DNA of 64,000 bases from Ruminiclostridium cellobioparum subsp. termitidis CT1112 (GTDB taxonomy: Bacteria > Bacillota > Clostridia > Acetivibrionales > DSM-1351): NCBI RefSeq assembly GCF_000350485.1, contig NZ_AORV01000022.1:97838-161837 (forward strand), in the 5' to 3' direction. A program made the position numbers and the translations under genes. Position 1 is the stretch's first letter, and every line of letters begins with the position of its first letter. The notes under the pieces were generated by a model that made no database searches, was not told the origin of the DNA, and was given only the letters and a program-made list of their open reading frames with translations. Positions 26,494-35,687 of this stretch are shown here, one piece after another.

Positions 26494-28216
26494 GTGTTAT
26501 AAGGCCACCCCCAATTTGTGAATCATAAATCTCCCTGTAAGTACTGCAGTTATTTAATAAATCCGTATGCTCTCCGAAGCCCACATTTACTCCGTTATCC
26601 AGCACCAGAATTTTATCGGCCGACATGGCCGTACCGATCCTTTGAGTTATCATTATGACTGTCCTATCTGTGTCAAGGCTTTTCAAGGCTTTCCTGACCC
26701 GGGCCTCGGTAATTGCGTCAAGTGCGCTTGTACAGTCATCCAGGATCAGAACAGGCGCTTGCTTTGCAAGGGCTCTGGCTATTGATAGCCTCTGTTTCTG
26801 TCCCCCTGACAGGTTCACTCCGTTTTGTCCCAGCACACTGTCAAATTTGTCCGGCATTTTTTCAATAAATTCCTGTGCCTGTGCATTTTGAGCAGCCCGG
26901 ATAACCTGTTCCGCCTCCATTGCACTCTCTCCCCAGGCGATATTATCAAAAACAGACCCGGTGAAAAGCATGCTTTTTTGGGGTGCAAAGGCAATGTTTT
27001 TTCTGAGGACAGACGTATCTATACTTTTGATATTGTTCCCATTGATATAAATTGCACCCTCATTGACATCATAAAAGTGCAGGCAAAGCCAGGCAAGCGT
27101 GGATTTTCCCGCACCTGTGGGCCCAATTACCGCCAGGGTCTCACCTGCATTTATTTTAAAGGACAGCTCCTTTAATACAGGCAGCCCGCTGCCGCCGGGA
27201 TATGCAAAGGTCACATTGTCAAACTCCAGCTCACCTGTAATAACCGGTTTCGGGCTGCCGGCACCTGTGAAATCCTCTTCTCCGGCCAATATTTCTTCTA
27301 TTCTCTCAGTCGATGCCTTTGTTCTTATGAAAGTGTTGAAAATATTGGTTATCATTATAAGAGAGGTCAGTATTTGAGTCATGTAATTTATAAAAGCGGC
27401 AACTTTGCCTACCTCAAGCCGGCCATTTCCGAACAGTATGCTGCCCAGATAGATAATGACTGCAATTCCTATGCTGACAGTCAAAGACATGACCGGTGAA
27501 AAATATGCTATTACCAGTTGGGAAGAAATACTTTTTTTATTGAGATCCGAGTTTGCCACCTCGAACCGTCCCTCTTCCTCCTCATATGTTCCAAAGGCCT
27601 TGACCAGCCTTATGCCCAGCAGGTATTCCTGTACGACGGTATTTACCTTGTCGATGGCTTTCTGAACCTTTGAAAAACGGATATAGCTTAATTTCATGCT
27701 AATGACGATCAAGGCCGCCACCACGGCTATAGCTATCAACAGCACCACACTCATGTACGGGCTCAGCATAATGGCAAGAATTATACTCCCGATACATGTG
27801 AGCGGAGCCTTAAGAAATATTCTCATAATACCGTTTACAAACTGTGTCACCTGGGAGGTATCATTTGTCATTCTGGTTATCAGGGAGCCGCTTTCTATAC
27901 TGTCGGCACTTGCTTCGGAAAAGTTCATGATCTTCTTGAAAACATCATACCTCAAATCCGCACCGAAGCTTTGCGATACCCTGCTTGCAAGAATATTCCT
28001 CGTAGCGGCAAAGCAAGCTCCAAGAGCGGTTATGCCAAGCATTGTAAGTCCAAAATATAAAACGGAAGCAACGCGGCCGTTTTTTACTCCATCATCTATT
28101 ATATGCGCCATAATGGTTGGCTGGAGCAAATCGCATACAGCCTCAAAAAAAACGCAGCTAATGCCAAGCAGGAATAATGTCCTGTATTTTTTGAAATATG
28201 GTTTATATAGGTTCAT
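26483..28216 (-). CDS. ABC transporter, fused permease and ATPase (subunit 1, degenerate site)
   Basis: 577 residues with six membrane helices and an ABC ATPase: Walker A GPTGAGKS, signature LSGGQKQ. The Walker B reads VLILDDCTSALD, with Asp in place of the catalytic Glu, and the H-loop reads ITQRIG with Gln instead of His. This is the half with the degenerate site in heterodimeric exporters, so it pairs with the downstream gene. AGGAGG precedes the ATG, 15 bp after the marR-type gene. Confidence 0.93.
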   Translation of the reverse strand: MNLYKPYFKKYRTLFLLGISCVFFEAVCDLLQPTIMAHIIDDGVKNGRVASVLYFGLTMLGITALGACFAATRNILASRVSQSFGADLRYDVFKKIMNFSEASADSIESGSLITRMTNDTSQVTQFVNGIMRIFLKAPLTCIGSIILAIMLSPYMSVVLLIAIAVVAALIVISMKLSYIRFSKVQKAIDKVNTVVQEYLLGIRLVKAFGTYEEEEGRFEVANSDLNKKSISSQLVIAYFSPVMSLTVSIGIAVIIYLGSILFGNGRLEVGKVAAFINYMTQILTSLIMITNIFNTFIRTKASTERIEEILAGEEDFTGAGSPKPVITGELEFDNVTFAYPGGSGLPVLKELSFKINAGETLAVIGPTGAGKSTLAWLCLHFYDVNEGAIYINGNNIKSIDTSVLRKNIAFAPQKSMLFTGSVFDNIAWGESAMEAEQVIRAAQNAQAQEFIEKMPDKFDSVLGQNGVNLSGGQKQRLSIARALAKQAPVLILDDCTSALDAITEARVRKALKSLDTDRTVIMITQRIGTAMSADKILVLDNGVNVGFGEHTDLLNNCSTYREIYDSQIGGGLITHVK

Positions 28217-28231
28217 TTGCGTTATATCCTC

Positions 28232-28678
28232 CTAGGTCCGCCATTCCTGCTGTTCTCCGTCTATCATATTTTTGAATATCCGGGTAAGGAAGTCTCCGGC
28301 AAGCTGCTTTTCTTCTTCTGAAAACCCTTGAAAGCACTCATCAGCCATTGAAATAAAAATCCTGTCTATTACTTTTTTCTTTTCCAGGCCCTTGTCGGTC
28401 AGCCATACCTCAAGAGCCCGCTTGTCTCCCTTTACAGGCCTTTTCTCTACCAGCCCGGACTTTTCCATGCTATTAAGTACACTGGTTACAGAGGCAGGCT
28501 CCATATGACAGTCGGCCGCTATTTCCCTTTGAATGCAGCCGTTATGTTCAAACAGGTAATTTATCATCCTGGGCTGGCCTGCGGTGAGATTACACTTCAT
28601 AAATTCATAAGTGGATCTCCTCCTATGTACCGCACCTACTTTAACAAGCAGTAAATTTAATTCTCTCTGATCCAACAT
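28232..28678 (-). CDS. MarR-family repressor of the ABC exporter operon
   Basis: 148 residues. Winged HTH: CIQREIAADCHMEPASVTSVLNSME as helices 3-4 and GLVEKRPVKGDKRALEVWLT as the wing. It heads the operon of the two ABC half-transporters, so it probably represses them until a drug-like ligand binds. A palindrome lies right behind its own -10 box (28720-28754). AGGAGA precedes the ATG. Confidence 0.92.
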   Translation of the reverse strand: MLDQRELNLLLVKVGAVHRRRSTYEFMKCNLTAGQPRMINYLFEHNGCIQREIAADCHMEPASVTSVLNSMEKSGLVEKRPVKGDKRALEVWLTDKGLEKKKVIDRIFISMADECFQGFSEEEKQLAGDFLTRIFKNMIDGEQQEWRT

Positions 28679-28719
28679 GTTATCTCCTATCCATAAAAAA
28701 ATTAAAAACCCATTTTATA

Positions 28720-28783
28720 ATAATTAGAATTCAAATTATTAGAACTCTAATTATATATTATTAATAAATCCTTGCAGCGTCAA
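28720..28783 (-). promoter_or_regulatory. Promoter and MarR-type operator of the exporter operon
   Basis: On the minus strand: -35 TTGACG (28778-28783), 17-bp spacer, -10 TAATAT (28755-28760). Adjacent downstream is an inverted repeat, ATAATTAGA...TCTAATTAT (28720-28728 and 28746-28754), which would cover the start site. This supports autorepression by the MarR protein. Confidence 0.75.
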
Positions 28784-28812
28784 TAATTAAAATTATGGTT
28801 AAAAAAGTTCAT

Positions 28813-28920
28813 AAAGTACATGCCTGAAGTTTGTACGGCTTACCACAAGTGTTTTAGCCACAATTTCAGACATGTACTTTTAACAGAGCTTCCCGTTTAT
28901 TAAAGTGTACCCGCACACTA
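28813..28920. repeat. Inverted repeat plus a diverged copy of the 22.3-kb repeat
   Basis: First part: arms AAAGTACATGCCTGAA (28813-28828) and TTCAGACATGTACTTT (28865-28880), one mismatch. Second part, 28887-28920, read on the minus strand, is GTGTGCGGGTACACTTTAAT then AAACGGGAAGCT, close to the left arm of the element at 22302. It lies between the MarR promoter and the ypeB end; no gene is seen here. Confidence 0.55.
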
Positions 28921-28977
28921 TTACCTGTAATTCATTATTTGCAATTCTCTCATTTTAAGGCATCCCATTGTGTGCAC

Positions 28978-30393
28978 TTACATAGTTAATGAGCCTTCAT
29001 CCGTGCTGACCAGCATGAGGATATCCTCCTCGGTTCCGGTCAAAGCGTTTATATATAATATAAATTTCTGATCATCCAACGATCCTATAAATTCGTAACA
29101 GTATTTTTCCGTTTTAAAATCTGTGGGGATTATTGCCTTGCCTTCCTTCTCGATTTTCAGATTTTTATTTATCTTGCTTCTCGCCTGATCAACAGTAAGC
29201 TGCGTTTGAGGAATATCCCGTGTCTTGTGGTTATACAAATAACCTTTTGATTCAACTCCCAGCACTTCACCGTTATCAAGGGCCACCTTCACCTTGACAA
29301 GATCGGGGTAGACCGTTACTCCATCCTGCTCATAGGCATAACATATTGTTGCTATGCCGTCAGTTCTCATATAATAGGTGTCGGTCATACTGCCGAACCC
29401 ATTTTTCTTAAGAAAGTCCTGTGCGGATTTTTTAGCAGCGTTCATGGACATCTTTCCTGAACTGACGCTCCTGTTTCTAAGCATCCAGTACACCTGTCCG
29501 CCCTGTTGCGTTATATCAACCTCAGCACTGCCGTCATTGTCGGAATTTTTGTAGCTGACCTTATACCTGTAAGTTTTTATGCTTCCCTCATTGCTGTCTT
29601 CAAGCCGCGAAATACCCTGGATCTTATCATTTCCTATTATTTTCCGTACGATGTCCTCGGCCTTGGAAGCACTGACTTTTTCATCCTTCAAACCTATGGG
29701 CTTGACCTTCATCATATGGTCGGAATAAGGCCCGTCGTATATCATTGAAGGATACTCCTGAAAGTTCTTGTCAACATTTTCAAACTGTGTTGTCTGAATA
29801 TTCTTGGTATTTTGGCTTTTCAGCTCCCTTGGTCCTCCTGCACTCCCCCAGGCCATCTTCCCGTTATTGATCTGTTCTTCTATTCCGTGGAGGCTGTTTT
29901 GCAAGGATAAAGCAAAGCCATGCATTTTTTTAAGGCTCTGATATTCCTCATCACTCAGAGGCAGACCGTTTGCAGTCTTTGTATTATATGCATAGGCCAT
30001 ATCTCCCACCTGTGTTAGAAAGTTGGAGGTTTTTTCAAGTATGGGAGGTGCTACCGGAAGCTGCCCCATATTTGTCTGAGCCAAATTCGACTGGCGCCAC
30101 ACTTCCTCCAGCATTGAGGAAGTACCTCTCGGAGTGGCTGTAACCATGGATTTGGCCAATAAAACTTCAAGGTTGTCAACATACTCGTTCAAATCCAGGA
30201 AAGCTCTGCTGTACTGGTTGTCCATCATTATCCTGAGATCGCTGAGCTGCTTGCTCTGGTAGTATCCCCATGTGGATACTCCTGCCAATGCCAGCACTGC
30301 AACGATTGCTATAGGTACTCCCCAGGACATTCTTCTTTTTTTCTGCCATAAGTCATTATTATTGTCCATGTTTTCATTTTCATTCTGTTCCAT
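28978..30393 (-). CDS. ypeB: Germination protein YpeB
   Basis: 471 residues from the ATG at 30393 (GGAGG 7 nt upstream). Short polar N-terminus, one membrane anchor (about 24-45), helical domain (about 50-190), then PepSY-like repeats to the C-terminus. YpeB keeps the cortex lytic enzyme SleB stable and inactive in the dormant spore, between inner membrane and cortex. It follows sleB by 14 bp, the conserved order in spore formers. Expected forespore (sigma-G) expression was not confirmed from a promoter. Confidence 0.95.
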   Translation of the reverse strand: MEQNENENMDNNNDLWQKKRRMSWGVPIAIVAVLALAGVSTWGYYQSKQLSDLRIMMDNQYSRAFLDLNEYVDNLEVLLAKSMVTATPRGTSSMLEEVWRQSNLAQTNMGQLPVAPPILEKTSNFLTQVGDMAYAYNTKTANGLPLSDEEYQSLKKMHGFALSLQNSLHGIEEQINNGKMAWGSAGGPRELKSQNTKNIQTTQFENVDKNFQEYPSMIYDGPYSDHMMKVKPIGLKDEKVSASKAEDIVRKIIGNDKIQGISRLEDSNEGSIKTYRYKVSYKNSDNDGSAEVDITQQGGQVYWMLRNRSVSSGKMSMNAAKKSAQDFLKKNGFGSMTDTYYMRTDGIATICYAYEQDGVTVYPDLVKVKVALDNGEVLGVESKGYLYNHKTRDIPQTQLTVDQARSKINKNLKIEKEGKAIIPTDFKTEKYCYEFIGSLDDQKFILYINALTGTEEDILMLVSTDEGSLTM

Positions 30394-30407
30394 CAAATCA
30401 CCTCCAT

Positions 30408-31103
30408 TTATATTCCAAACCAGTGTTTACCTATTTTCAGCTTTACCGTTCTTGACCATATCCATTTACTTGTAGCCGTTGCAGGATTCCAGTAATACAG
30501 GCATCCGTCGGTTGGGTCCCATCCGGCAAGAGCATCTCTGGCTGCCTTGACCACTGTGGATTTCGGATTAATGGCTACATTTATCTGTCCGTCGGACACA
30601 GCTGTGAAAGCCCCCGGCTGATATATCACACCTGCCATGGTTTTTGGGAACTTTGAATTCTTAACTCTGTTGAGGATTATCGCTCCCACTGCTACCTGTC
30701 CTTCAAAGGGCTCTCCTCTGGCCTCGCCATTTATGACCCTGGCAAGCAGCTGCTCATCGGTAACTTTGGTTGAAGCGGCATTAACTGTTCCGGTTTCAAC
30801 AACTTTACCAAGGCCCATTGACAACAGTATATTCCTGTCTGCAATTCCGTTGGCGCGAAAACCATAATTCCTTTGATATTTAAGTACTGAAGTGAAAGTG
30901 TCATATCCAAAATTTCCATTTACCTTGCCGTTATAATAACCCCAATTTTTTAATTCCTGCTGCATTTCCTTTACTTCCTGACCCTTGTCACCTAACTTGA
31001 GAGATGAAGCGGTACCAGTAAAATACAGTGATCCTTGACCTAAAAGAGTAAGACTGAAAACAACGACTAAACAAAAAGCAACTAATTTTATGTGCTTTTT
31101 CAA
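30408..31103 (-). CDS. sleB: Spore cortex-lytic enzyme SleB
   Basis: 232 residues from a TTG at 31103, chosen because GGAGG lies 6 nt before it; the GTG at 31127 overlaps no RBS. Signal peptide (about 1-30), a peptidoglycan-binding domain (about 35-95, LGDKGQEVKEMQQEL) and a Hydrolase_2 domain (about 115-232) with the catalytic Glu in INGEARGEP. It is a lytic transglycosylase that degrades muramic-lactam cortex in germination. Operon with ypeB. Confidence 0.95.
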   Translation of the reverse strand: MKKHIKLVAFCLVVVFSLTLLGQGSLYFTGTASSLKLGDKGQEVKEMQQELKNWGYYNGKVNGNFGYDTFTSVLKYQRNYGFRANGIADRNILLSMGLGKVVETGTVNAASTKVTDEQLLARVINGEARGEPFEGQVAVGAIILNRVKNSKFPKTMAGVIYQPGAFTAVSDGQINVAINPKSTVVKAARDALAGWDPTDGCLYYWNPATATSKWIWSRTVKLKIGKHWFGI

Positions 31104-31368
31104 ACTTGTACCTCCTTCCAAATTCACACCGGATTCAAATTGTGTTGTTGCCCTTTTTATTATTCAGGGCAATTGAAGTTTTAATTGTGCAATGTTATTT
31201 TTAGTTATTAGCTGTTAAAATATTCGTAATATAATATAAAGTTCTAACATATTTACGGGCTGTTAATTTCTTTATTTACACATATAACGTATAATCCCGG
31301 CCATAATGTCAAAAATCTATATTGAATATAAATTTTCTTATTTTCAATTATTTTATGTGGAGATCATT

Positions 31369-32481
31369 ATGAGGGTATTAATACTGTATGTATCTGTCGG
31401 AACAGGTCACATGAAAGCTGCCGAAGCGTTGAAGGAATCAATTGAAAAGCAGTTTGCAGGTTGGTCGGTCGATATTCTGGATACGCTTAAATATATAAAT
31501 CCGATAGTAGATAAAATTGTTGTCAGCAGCTACCTTGGTGCCCTTAAAAGAAGTCCGGGGCTGTACAGCAGATTATACACCGCGTCAGGTACGGGCACCG
31601 GTATTTACGATATCAGCAAAGCACTGAATAAGCTATTATCCTTTAAGCTCAATAGCCTTATAAATGATTATGGACCTTCTGCGGTTGTGTGTACACACCC
31701 TTTTCCCATGCAGATGCTGTCCTCCTTAAAGGAAAAAAACAAAATAAAAATCCCTACCGTTGCCATTCTCACCGACTATGTAGTTCACTCTCTCTGGCTG
31801 GACAGCGGTATGGATGCTTTTGTCGTGGCTAATGATTTGATGAAATCGGAGATGATGCAAAGAGGAATTCCCGGAAACATTATTTTTCCGTATGGTATTC
31901 CTGTGTCACCCAAGTTCCTTACCCGGGTTGACAAGAAAAAACTCAAACTGGAACTGGGACTGGAAGATAAGTTTACTGTCCTTGTCATGGGAGGGGGTAT
32001 GGGCTTTGGCAATATTGACAATACCATGGCCTCATTGCTGGATTGTGATATAGATATTCAAATTATAGCTGTAACAGGTACAAATCAGAAACTTAAAGCA
32101 CAGCTTGAACTCAGTGCCGGAAAGAGCAATAAAAAGGTACTTGTTTTGAGTTATACGGATAAGATTAATGAACTTATGGATATATCCGACCTGTTAATAA
32201 CAAAGCCCGGAGGTATGACTATCTCCGAGGCTCTGGTCAAGGGTCTTCCGATTTTTATTATTTCTCCCATACCCGGTCAGGAGGAAGGCAATGCAAATTT
32301 CCTGATAAGAAGTGGTGCAGCCAACAAGATAGAAGACTCGGGCCAGCTTATAAGTGTTTTGTCACAGGTTGCAAATGACCCTGTAACTCTTAACATAATG
32401 CGTGAAAACTCCAGGTTTTTGGGAAAACCTCATTCCGCTTCAGATATTGCCACCCTTCTTGGCAAGCTGGTCCTGGGATGA
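31369..32481 (+). CDS. Processive diacylglycerol glycosyltransferase-like (UgtP / MGDG synthase family)
   Basis: 370 residues from the ATG at 31369 (GGAG upstream). N-terminal MGDG_synth domain starts with L-Y-V-S-V-G-T-G-H, the acceptor-side G-x-G-H motif; the C-terminal GT28 domain has VMGGGMGFG and the donor motif TKPGGMTISEA. Enzymes of this family add glucose or galactose to diacylglycerol at the inner leaflet, giving glycolipids that also anchor lipoteichoic acid. Monocistronic. Confidence 0.9.
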   Translation: MRVLILYVSVGTGHMKAAEALKESIEKQFAGWSVDILDTLKYINPIVDKIVVSSYLGALKRSPGLYSRLYTASGTGTGIYDISKALNKLLSFKLNSLINDYGPSAVVCTHPFPMQMLSSLKEKNKIKIPTVAILTDYVVHSLWLDSGMDAFVVANDLMKSEMMQRGIPGNIIFPYGIPVSPKFLTRVDKKKLKLELGLEDKFTVLVMGGGMGFGNIDNTMASLLDCDIDIQIIAVTGTNQKLKAQLELSAGKSNKKVLVLSYTDKINELMDISDLLITKPGGMTISEALVKGLPIFIISPIPGQEEGNANFLIRSGAANKIEDSGQLISVLSQVANDPVTLNIMRENSRFLGKPHSASDIATLLGKLVLG

Positions 32482-32572
32482 GTAACTTAGCGGCCGGCAA
32501 CAGCTGTAACGTATTTTGTCCGGTAAGGTAATTTAACCGCCGGCAATGTACGAATTCAGGTGCTACAGGCCA

Positions 32573-33499
32573 CTAAAATATTCTCCTCACGGTTAATATT
32601 CTGTCCTTAAAATAACTGTCCTCCAGCGTCTCATTAATGACGCCTCTTGATGCGCTGGAATGTACGAACTTATTATCTCCCAGGTAAACGCCGACATCAT
32701 AAATATCTTTCTTCAGGCTGTCTGTGCTGAAAAAGATAAGATCTCCCGGCTGAATATTTTCGAGTGTCACCTGGGTTCCTGTTTTACTCATTTTGACCAT
32801 ATCTCTTGGTATATCAACACCATTTATCCTGCTGCATATATACGCGAGGCCGGAAGAATCCATTCCCCACCTGCTTATGCCTCCCATAATAAATATTGTA
32901 CCTTCAAATTTTTTTATGGTTTGAATAAATTCATCCTTGCTTGTTTTGGGAATGACATTATCCTCTATGGGAACTGCTATTACTCCGCCTTCCTCTACCC
33001 AGCCTTTCTTATTATCGGGAAGCAGGACATCATATCCGGTTTTTGTCTTTCCTGTGGAATACAGTTCGGTCCCAAGCACAACCTTCTTGAAATTTACCGC
33101 ATTGTTTGCACCGGTAAAAATATCTATGTTTTTAGCCGTAACGATTATTTTATTTTTAATTCCGCCGTCAGTTACACTCCCGGTATTACTGCTTATATAT
33201 TTACTCTTAACCCAGCCTGAGCTGCCATCCAGTAATTTTATATTGGTCCAGGAATTCTCTTCCCGGACAACCTTTACAACCTGGTTGTACAGCACCTGTG
33301 TCAGCCGGATACCGAGTATGTCCGGTTTATCGAACATATCCACCACGGCTTCGGTAACTACTGCCGCATTTTCAGGAGTTATCCCGCTTAAAAGCTGCTC
33401 ATTCCTTGTTACGGGTATCTCCCTGCTGCCGCAGCCTGTCAGCACAAGCATAAAGGTTATAAATATTAAAATCAGTCTTGTAATTCGTTGTTTCATCAT
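32573..33499 (-). CDS. Lipoprotein with SH3 domains and catalytically dead NlpC/P60 domain
   Basis: 308 residues. Lipobox LVLTGC with C23; two bacterial SH3-like domains (about 48-105 and 115-175, each ending in GWVKS or GWVEE); NlpC/P60 fold about 185-308. The family needs D-C-S-G and H-V-G-I-Y. Here the first reads M-D-S215-S-G-L and the second Y-D268-V-G-V-Y, so the nucleophile Cys is Ser and the His is Asp. The rest (IPRD, LQPGDLIFF-like, KFVH) is kept, which argues against recent decay. Likely a non-cleaving wall-binding protein on the outer membrane face. A weak GAGG precedes the start. Confidence 0.85.
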   Translation of the reverse strand: MMKQRITRLILIFITFMLVLTGCGSREIPVTRNEQLLSGITPENAAVVTEAVVDMFDKPDILGIRLTQVLYNQVVKVVREENSWTNIKLLDGSSGWVKSKYISSNTGSVTDGGIKNKIIVTAKNIDIFTGANNAVNFKKVVLGTELYSTGKTKTGYDVLLPDNKKGWVEEGGVIAVPIEDNVIPKTSKDEFIQTIKKFEGTIFIMGGISRWGMDSSGLAYICSRINGVDIPRDMVKMSKTGTQVTLENIQPGDLIFFSTDSLKKDIYDVGVYLGDNKFVHSSASRGVINETLEDSYFKDRILTVRRIF

Positions 33500-33551
33500 A
33501 TTGCCTCATAAAAATACATTTTAATAGTCTTACTATATTTAGATTTTAACG

Positions 33552-35687
33552 CTATGTCAATGAACAGATTTTACATGCATTTCCCCCGGTTAATTCACTT
33601 ATCATTTCAACCTCCCGCTGCTTGCAGGTAAAAATCAGAACCTGCTGTTTCCTGCCCAGTTCATTTATAAGTCTCAATGCATTTTCTGTTCTGATATCAT
33701 CATACTGTGCAAAGGGTTCATCCAGAATCAAGGGAAGCTGTTCATTGTTTTTCAATACGGTTTCAGATATTGCAACCCTCAGTGCAAGGTAAAGCTGATC
33801 AGCCGTACCGTTGCTCAACACCGGTACAGGCACCAGGGTTTCACTCCCCGGATCGCTCAGCATTATATTCAGGTTGTCTCCGGCTTTTGTTTCAATATAT
33901 TTCCGGGAGGTCAAACCTGAAAATGTACTGCTGAAAGCCTTGTTCATTATGGGAAGGAACTTCTTCCGTACCTCCCGTGCTGCTTCTTCAAGAGTTGTCA
34001 TTGCGAGCTGCAAAGCCTCTCCTCTTTGTTCCAGTGCCTTTTTCTGCTGTGTCAGCCTGTAAATTTCCTGCTCCACAGCTCCGGTATCTGCGGTGCTGCT
34101 AAGGTTTTTTAATTGAAGTTCAAGCGCCGCCTTTTCAATCCGTTTTTGCTGGAGCTGTCCGGCATAAAATTCCTGTATCCTGTTCAATTCCTTTTGCCGG
34201 CCCTCATCCGGATTCTCAAGTATATTTTCTGCCAGAATGGCCTCACCCCCGGGCAAGGTGCCGTCAGCGTTCAAAGTCTCCAGCAGCCGGATTATTTCCA
34301 TGGACAATGTGTCAACCCTGCTTTCCAATTGTTCCAGCTCCTGCTGCCTTAGAGCCGGTTCAATACTCTCCAGCCTTTTGATCTGCTGCTCATACTGCAA
34401 TTTTTCAATTGCAAGACGTTCCGACAGACCTACAAGTTGATTTGATGCGGAAGACCTGACTTTTTTGATATTTTCAAGCTGCTGCCCAAGCAGCCTCTCC
34501 CTGCCGGCCAACTCCTGCTGTTCTCTCTCCAGCTTCTTTAACCTTTTCCCTTGTACAGCCCTGAAAACACCGGCAGTGATAAAGGCCAGAGACGGTATTG
34601 CCGTAAAATACAGGGGTAGCAGTTCAAATACGAAAGACCCCAGAGCACAGCCTATTGCAGCTGCCAGTGTGAGGATTCCGGCAATACTAAAAACCTTCAC
34701 CCGTTTTCCAAGGCCTTTTAAATCCTCTTGGGAAACGGTCCGGTTCAGCCTCTTCAAATCCTCCTCCAGCCTGCTCTCCTCACGGGTGGTTTTTACAACT
34801 TCCTGCTCCAGCGCTGCTGCGTCTCCAGTTAGCCTGGTAATATTTTTCCGCAGAAGCCCTGTTCCGTCATTCAGAAACCGTATTTCCTCGGCATTTCTCT
34901 CCTGCAGACCAAGTCTTTCCCTTGCATCCAGGAATTCCACCGCCAGTGTAAAAAGTCTTTCTATTCCGGCAAGAACAGCTATTTCCGAATCCATGCGTTT
35001 CAATTCACGCTGGGCAGCTGTCTGGCTTTCCGCTTCCTCTCTGAGCTTCTTTTGCATCAGGCAGAGTTCGCTTAACCGCCTGTTTATCATGTCCAGCGGC
35101 CGGGTAAAACTCCTTTCGGTGCCGACCTGTGATTTCAGGGCCTCCTTCAGCGCCGTATGGGCCTTTTTATATGATATATCTTCATAACCGCTCTGACAAA
35201 TATTTGATATCCTGTCAATTAATTCTTTGGACGATGCCGTATCAATTTTTGTTCCCAGCTGCCGTACATATACCGTTCTTTCGAACAAGCCCTCATTTAC
35301 GCCCAGCAGCTTCTCGGCAATCCCCCTGCCATCCCTGGCAGCTGAAAAAAGACCTGTTATATCATTGAAATCCCGGTCGTAAAGTTTCACGCTGTTTTTA
35401 TCAAAATCCCTGTCCAGCCTGTAGGCCGCAGGGGTATCCATTTCAAAGCCAATATACCCTCCATAGGAGGAATTGCTCCAGGGCCGGTATCTCCTAAGTT
35501 CGGACGCTGTTCCCTCCCTGTCGGCCCTGCCGCCCTTCAATCCGAACAGAACGGCTTTTATGAACGCCATAATTGTTGATTTACCGCTTTCGTTAGGACC
35601 GTAAATTACATTTATATTTTTTGACAGTTCAAGCTCGAATTCTTCTATTTTTCCAAATCCCCGTATGTAAAGTTTTCTGATTTTCAT
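33552..35687 (-). CDS. SbcC/RecF-type ATPase (YhaN-like)
   Basis: 711 residues. N-terminal Walker A GPNESGKST (about 33-41) and C-terminal ABC-type Walker B with LPLILDEPFAQYDD frame a coiled-coil arm; two hydrophobic helices (about 330-385) sit in the middle, as in YhaN, suggesting membrane contact. It partners the SbcD-like nuclease encoded just upstream (TAATG stop/start overlap). Probable role: ATP-driven DNA end processing. Shorter than classic SbcC (about 1,000 residues). Confidence 0.88.
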   Translation of the reverse strand: MKIRKLYIRGFGKIEEFELELSKNINVIYGPNESGKSTIMAFIKAVLFGLKGGRADREGTASELRRYRPWSNSSYGGYIGFEMDTPAAYRLDRDFDKNSVKLYDRDFNDITGLFSAARDGRGIAEKLLGVNEGLFERTVYVRQLGTKIDTASSKELIDRISNICQSGYEDISYKKAHTALKEALKSQVGTERSFTRPLDMINRRLSELCLMQKKLREEAESQTAAQRELKRMDSEIAVLAGIERLFTLAVEFLDARERLGLQERNAEEIRFLNDGTGLLRKNITRLTGDAAALEQEVVKTTREESRLEEDLKRLNRTVSQEDLKGLGKRVKVFSIAGILTLAAAIGCALGSFVFELLPLYFTAIPSLAFITAGVFRAVQGKRLKKLEREQQELAGRERLLGQQLENIKKVRSSASNQLVGLSERLAIEKLQYEQQIKRLESIEPALRQQELEQLESRVDTLSMEIIRLLETLNADGTLPGGEAILAENILENPDEGRQKELNRIQEFYAGQLQQKRIEKAALELQLKNLSSTADTGAVEQEIYRLTQQKKALEQRGEALQLAMTTLEEAAREVRKKFLPIMNKAFSSTFSGLTSRKYIETKAGDNLNIMLSDPGSETLVPVPVLSNGTADQLYLALRVAISETVLKNNEQLPLILDEPFAQYDDIRTENALRLINELGRKQQVLIFTCKQREVEMISELTGGNACKICSLT

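Noticed and set aside
31145..31172. Hairpin TTGCCCT/AGGGCAA upstream of sleB
   Set aside because: Seven base pairs only, no partner gene to end, and no clear sigma-G promoter could be fixed around it; too weak to annotate.
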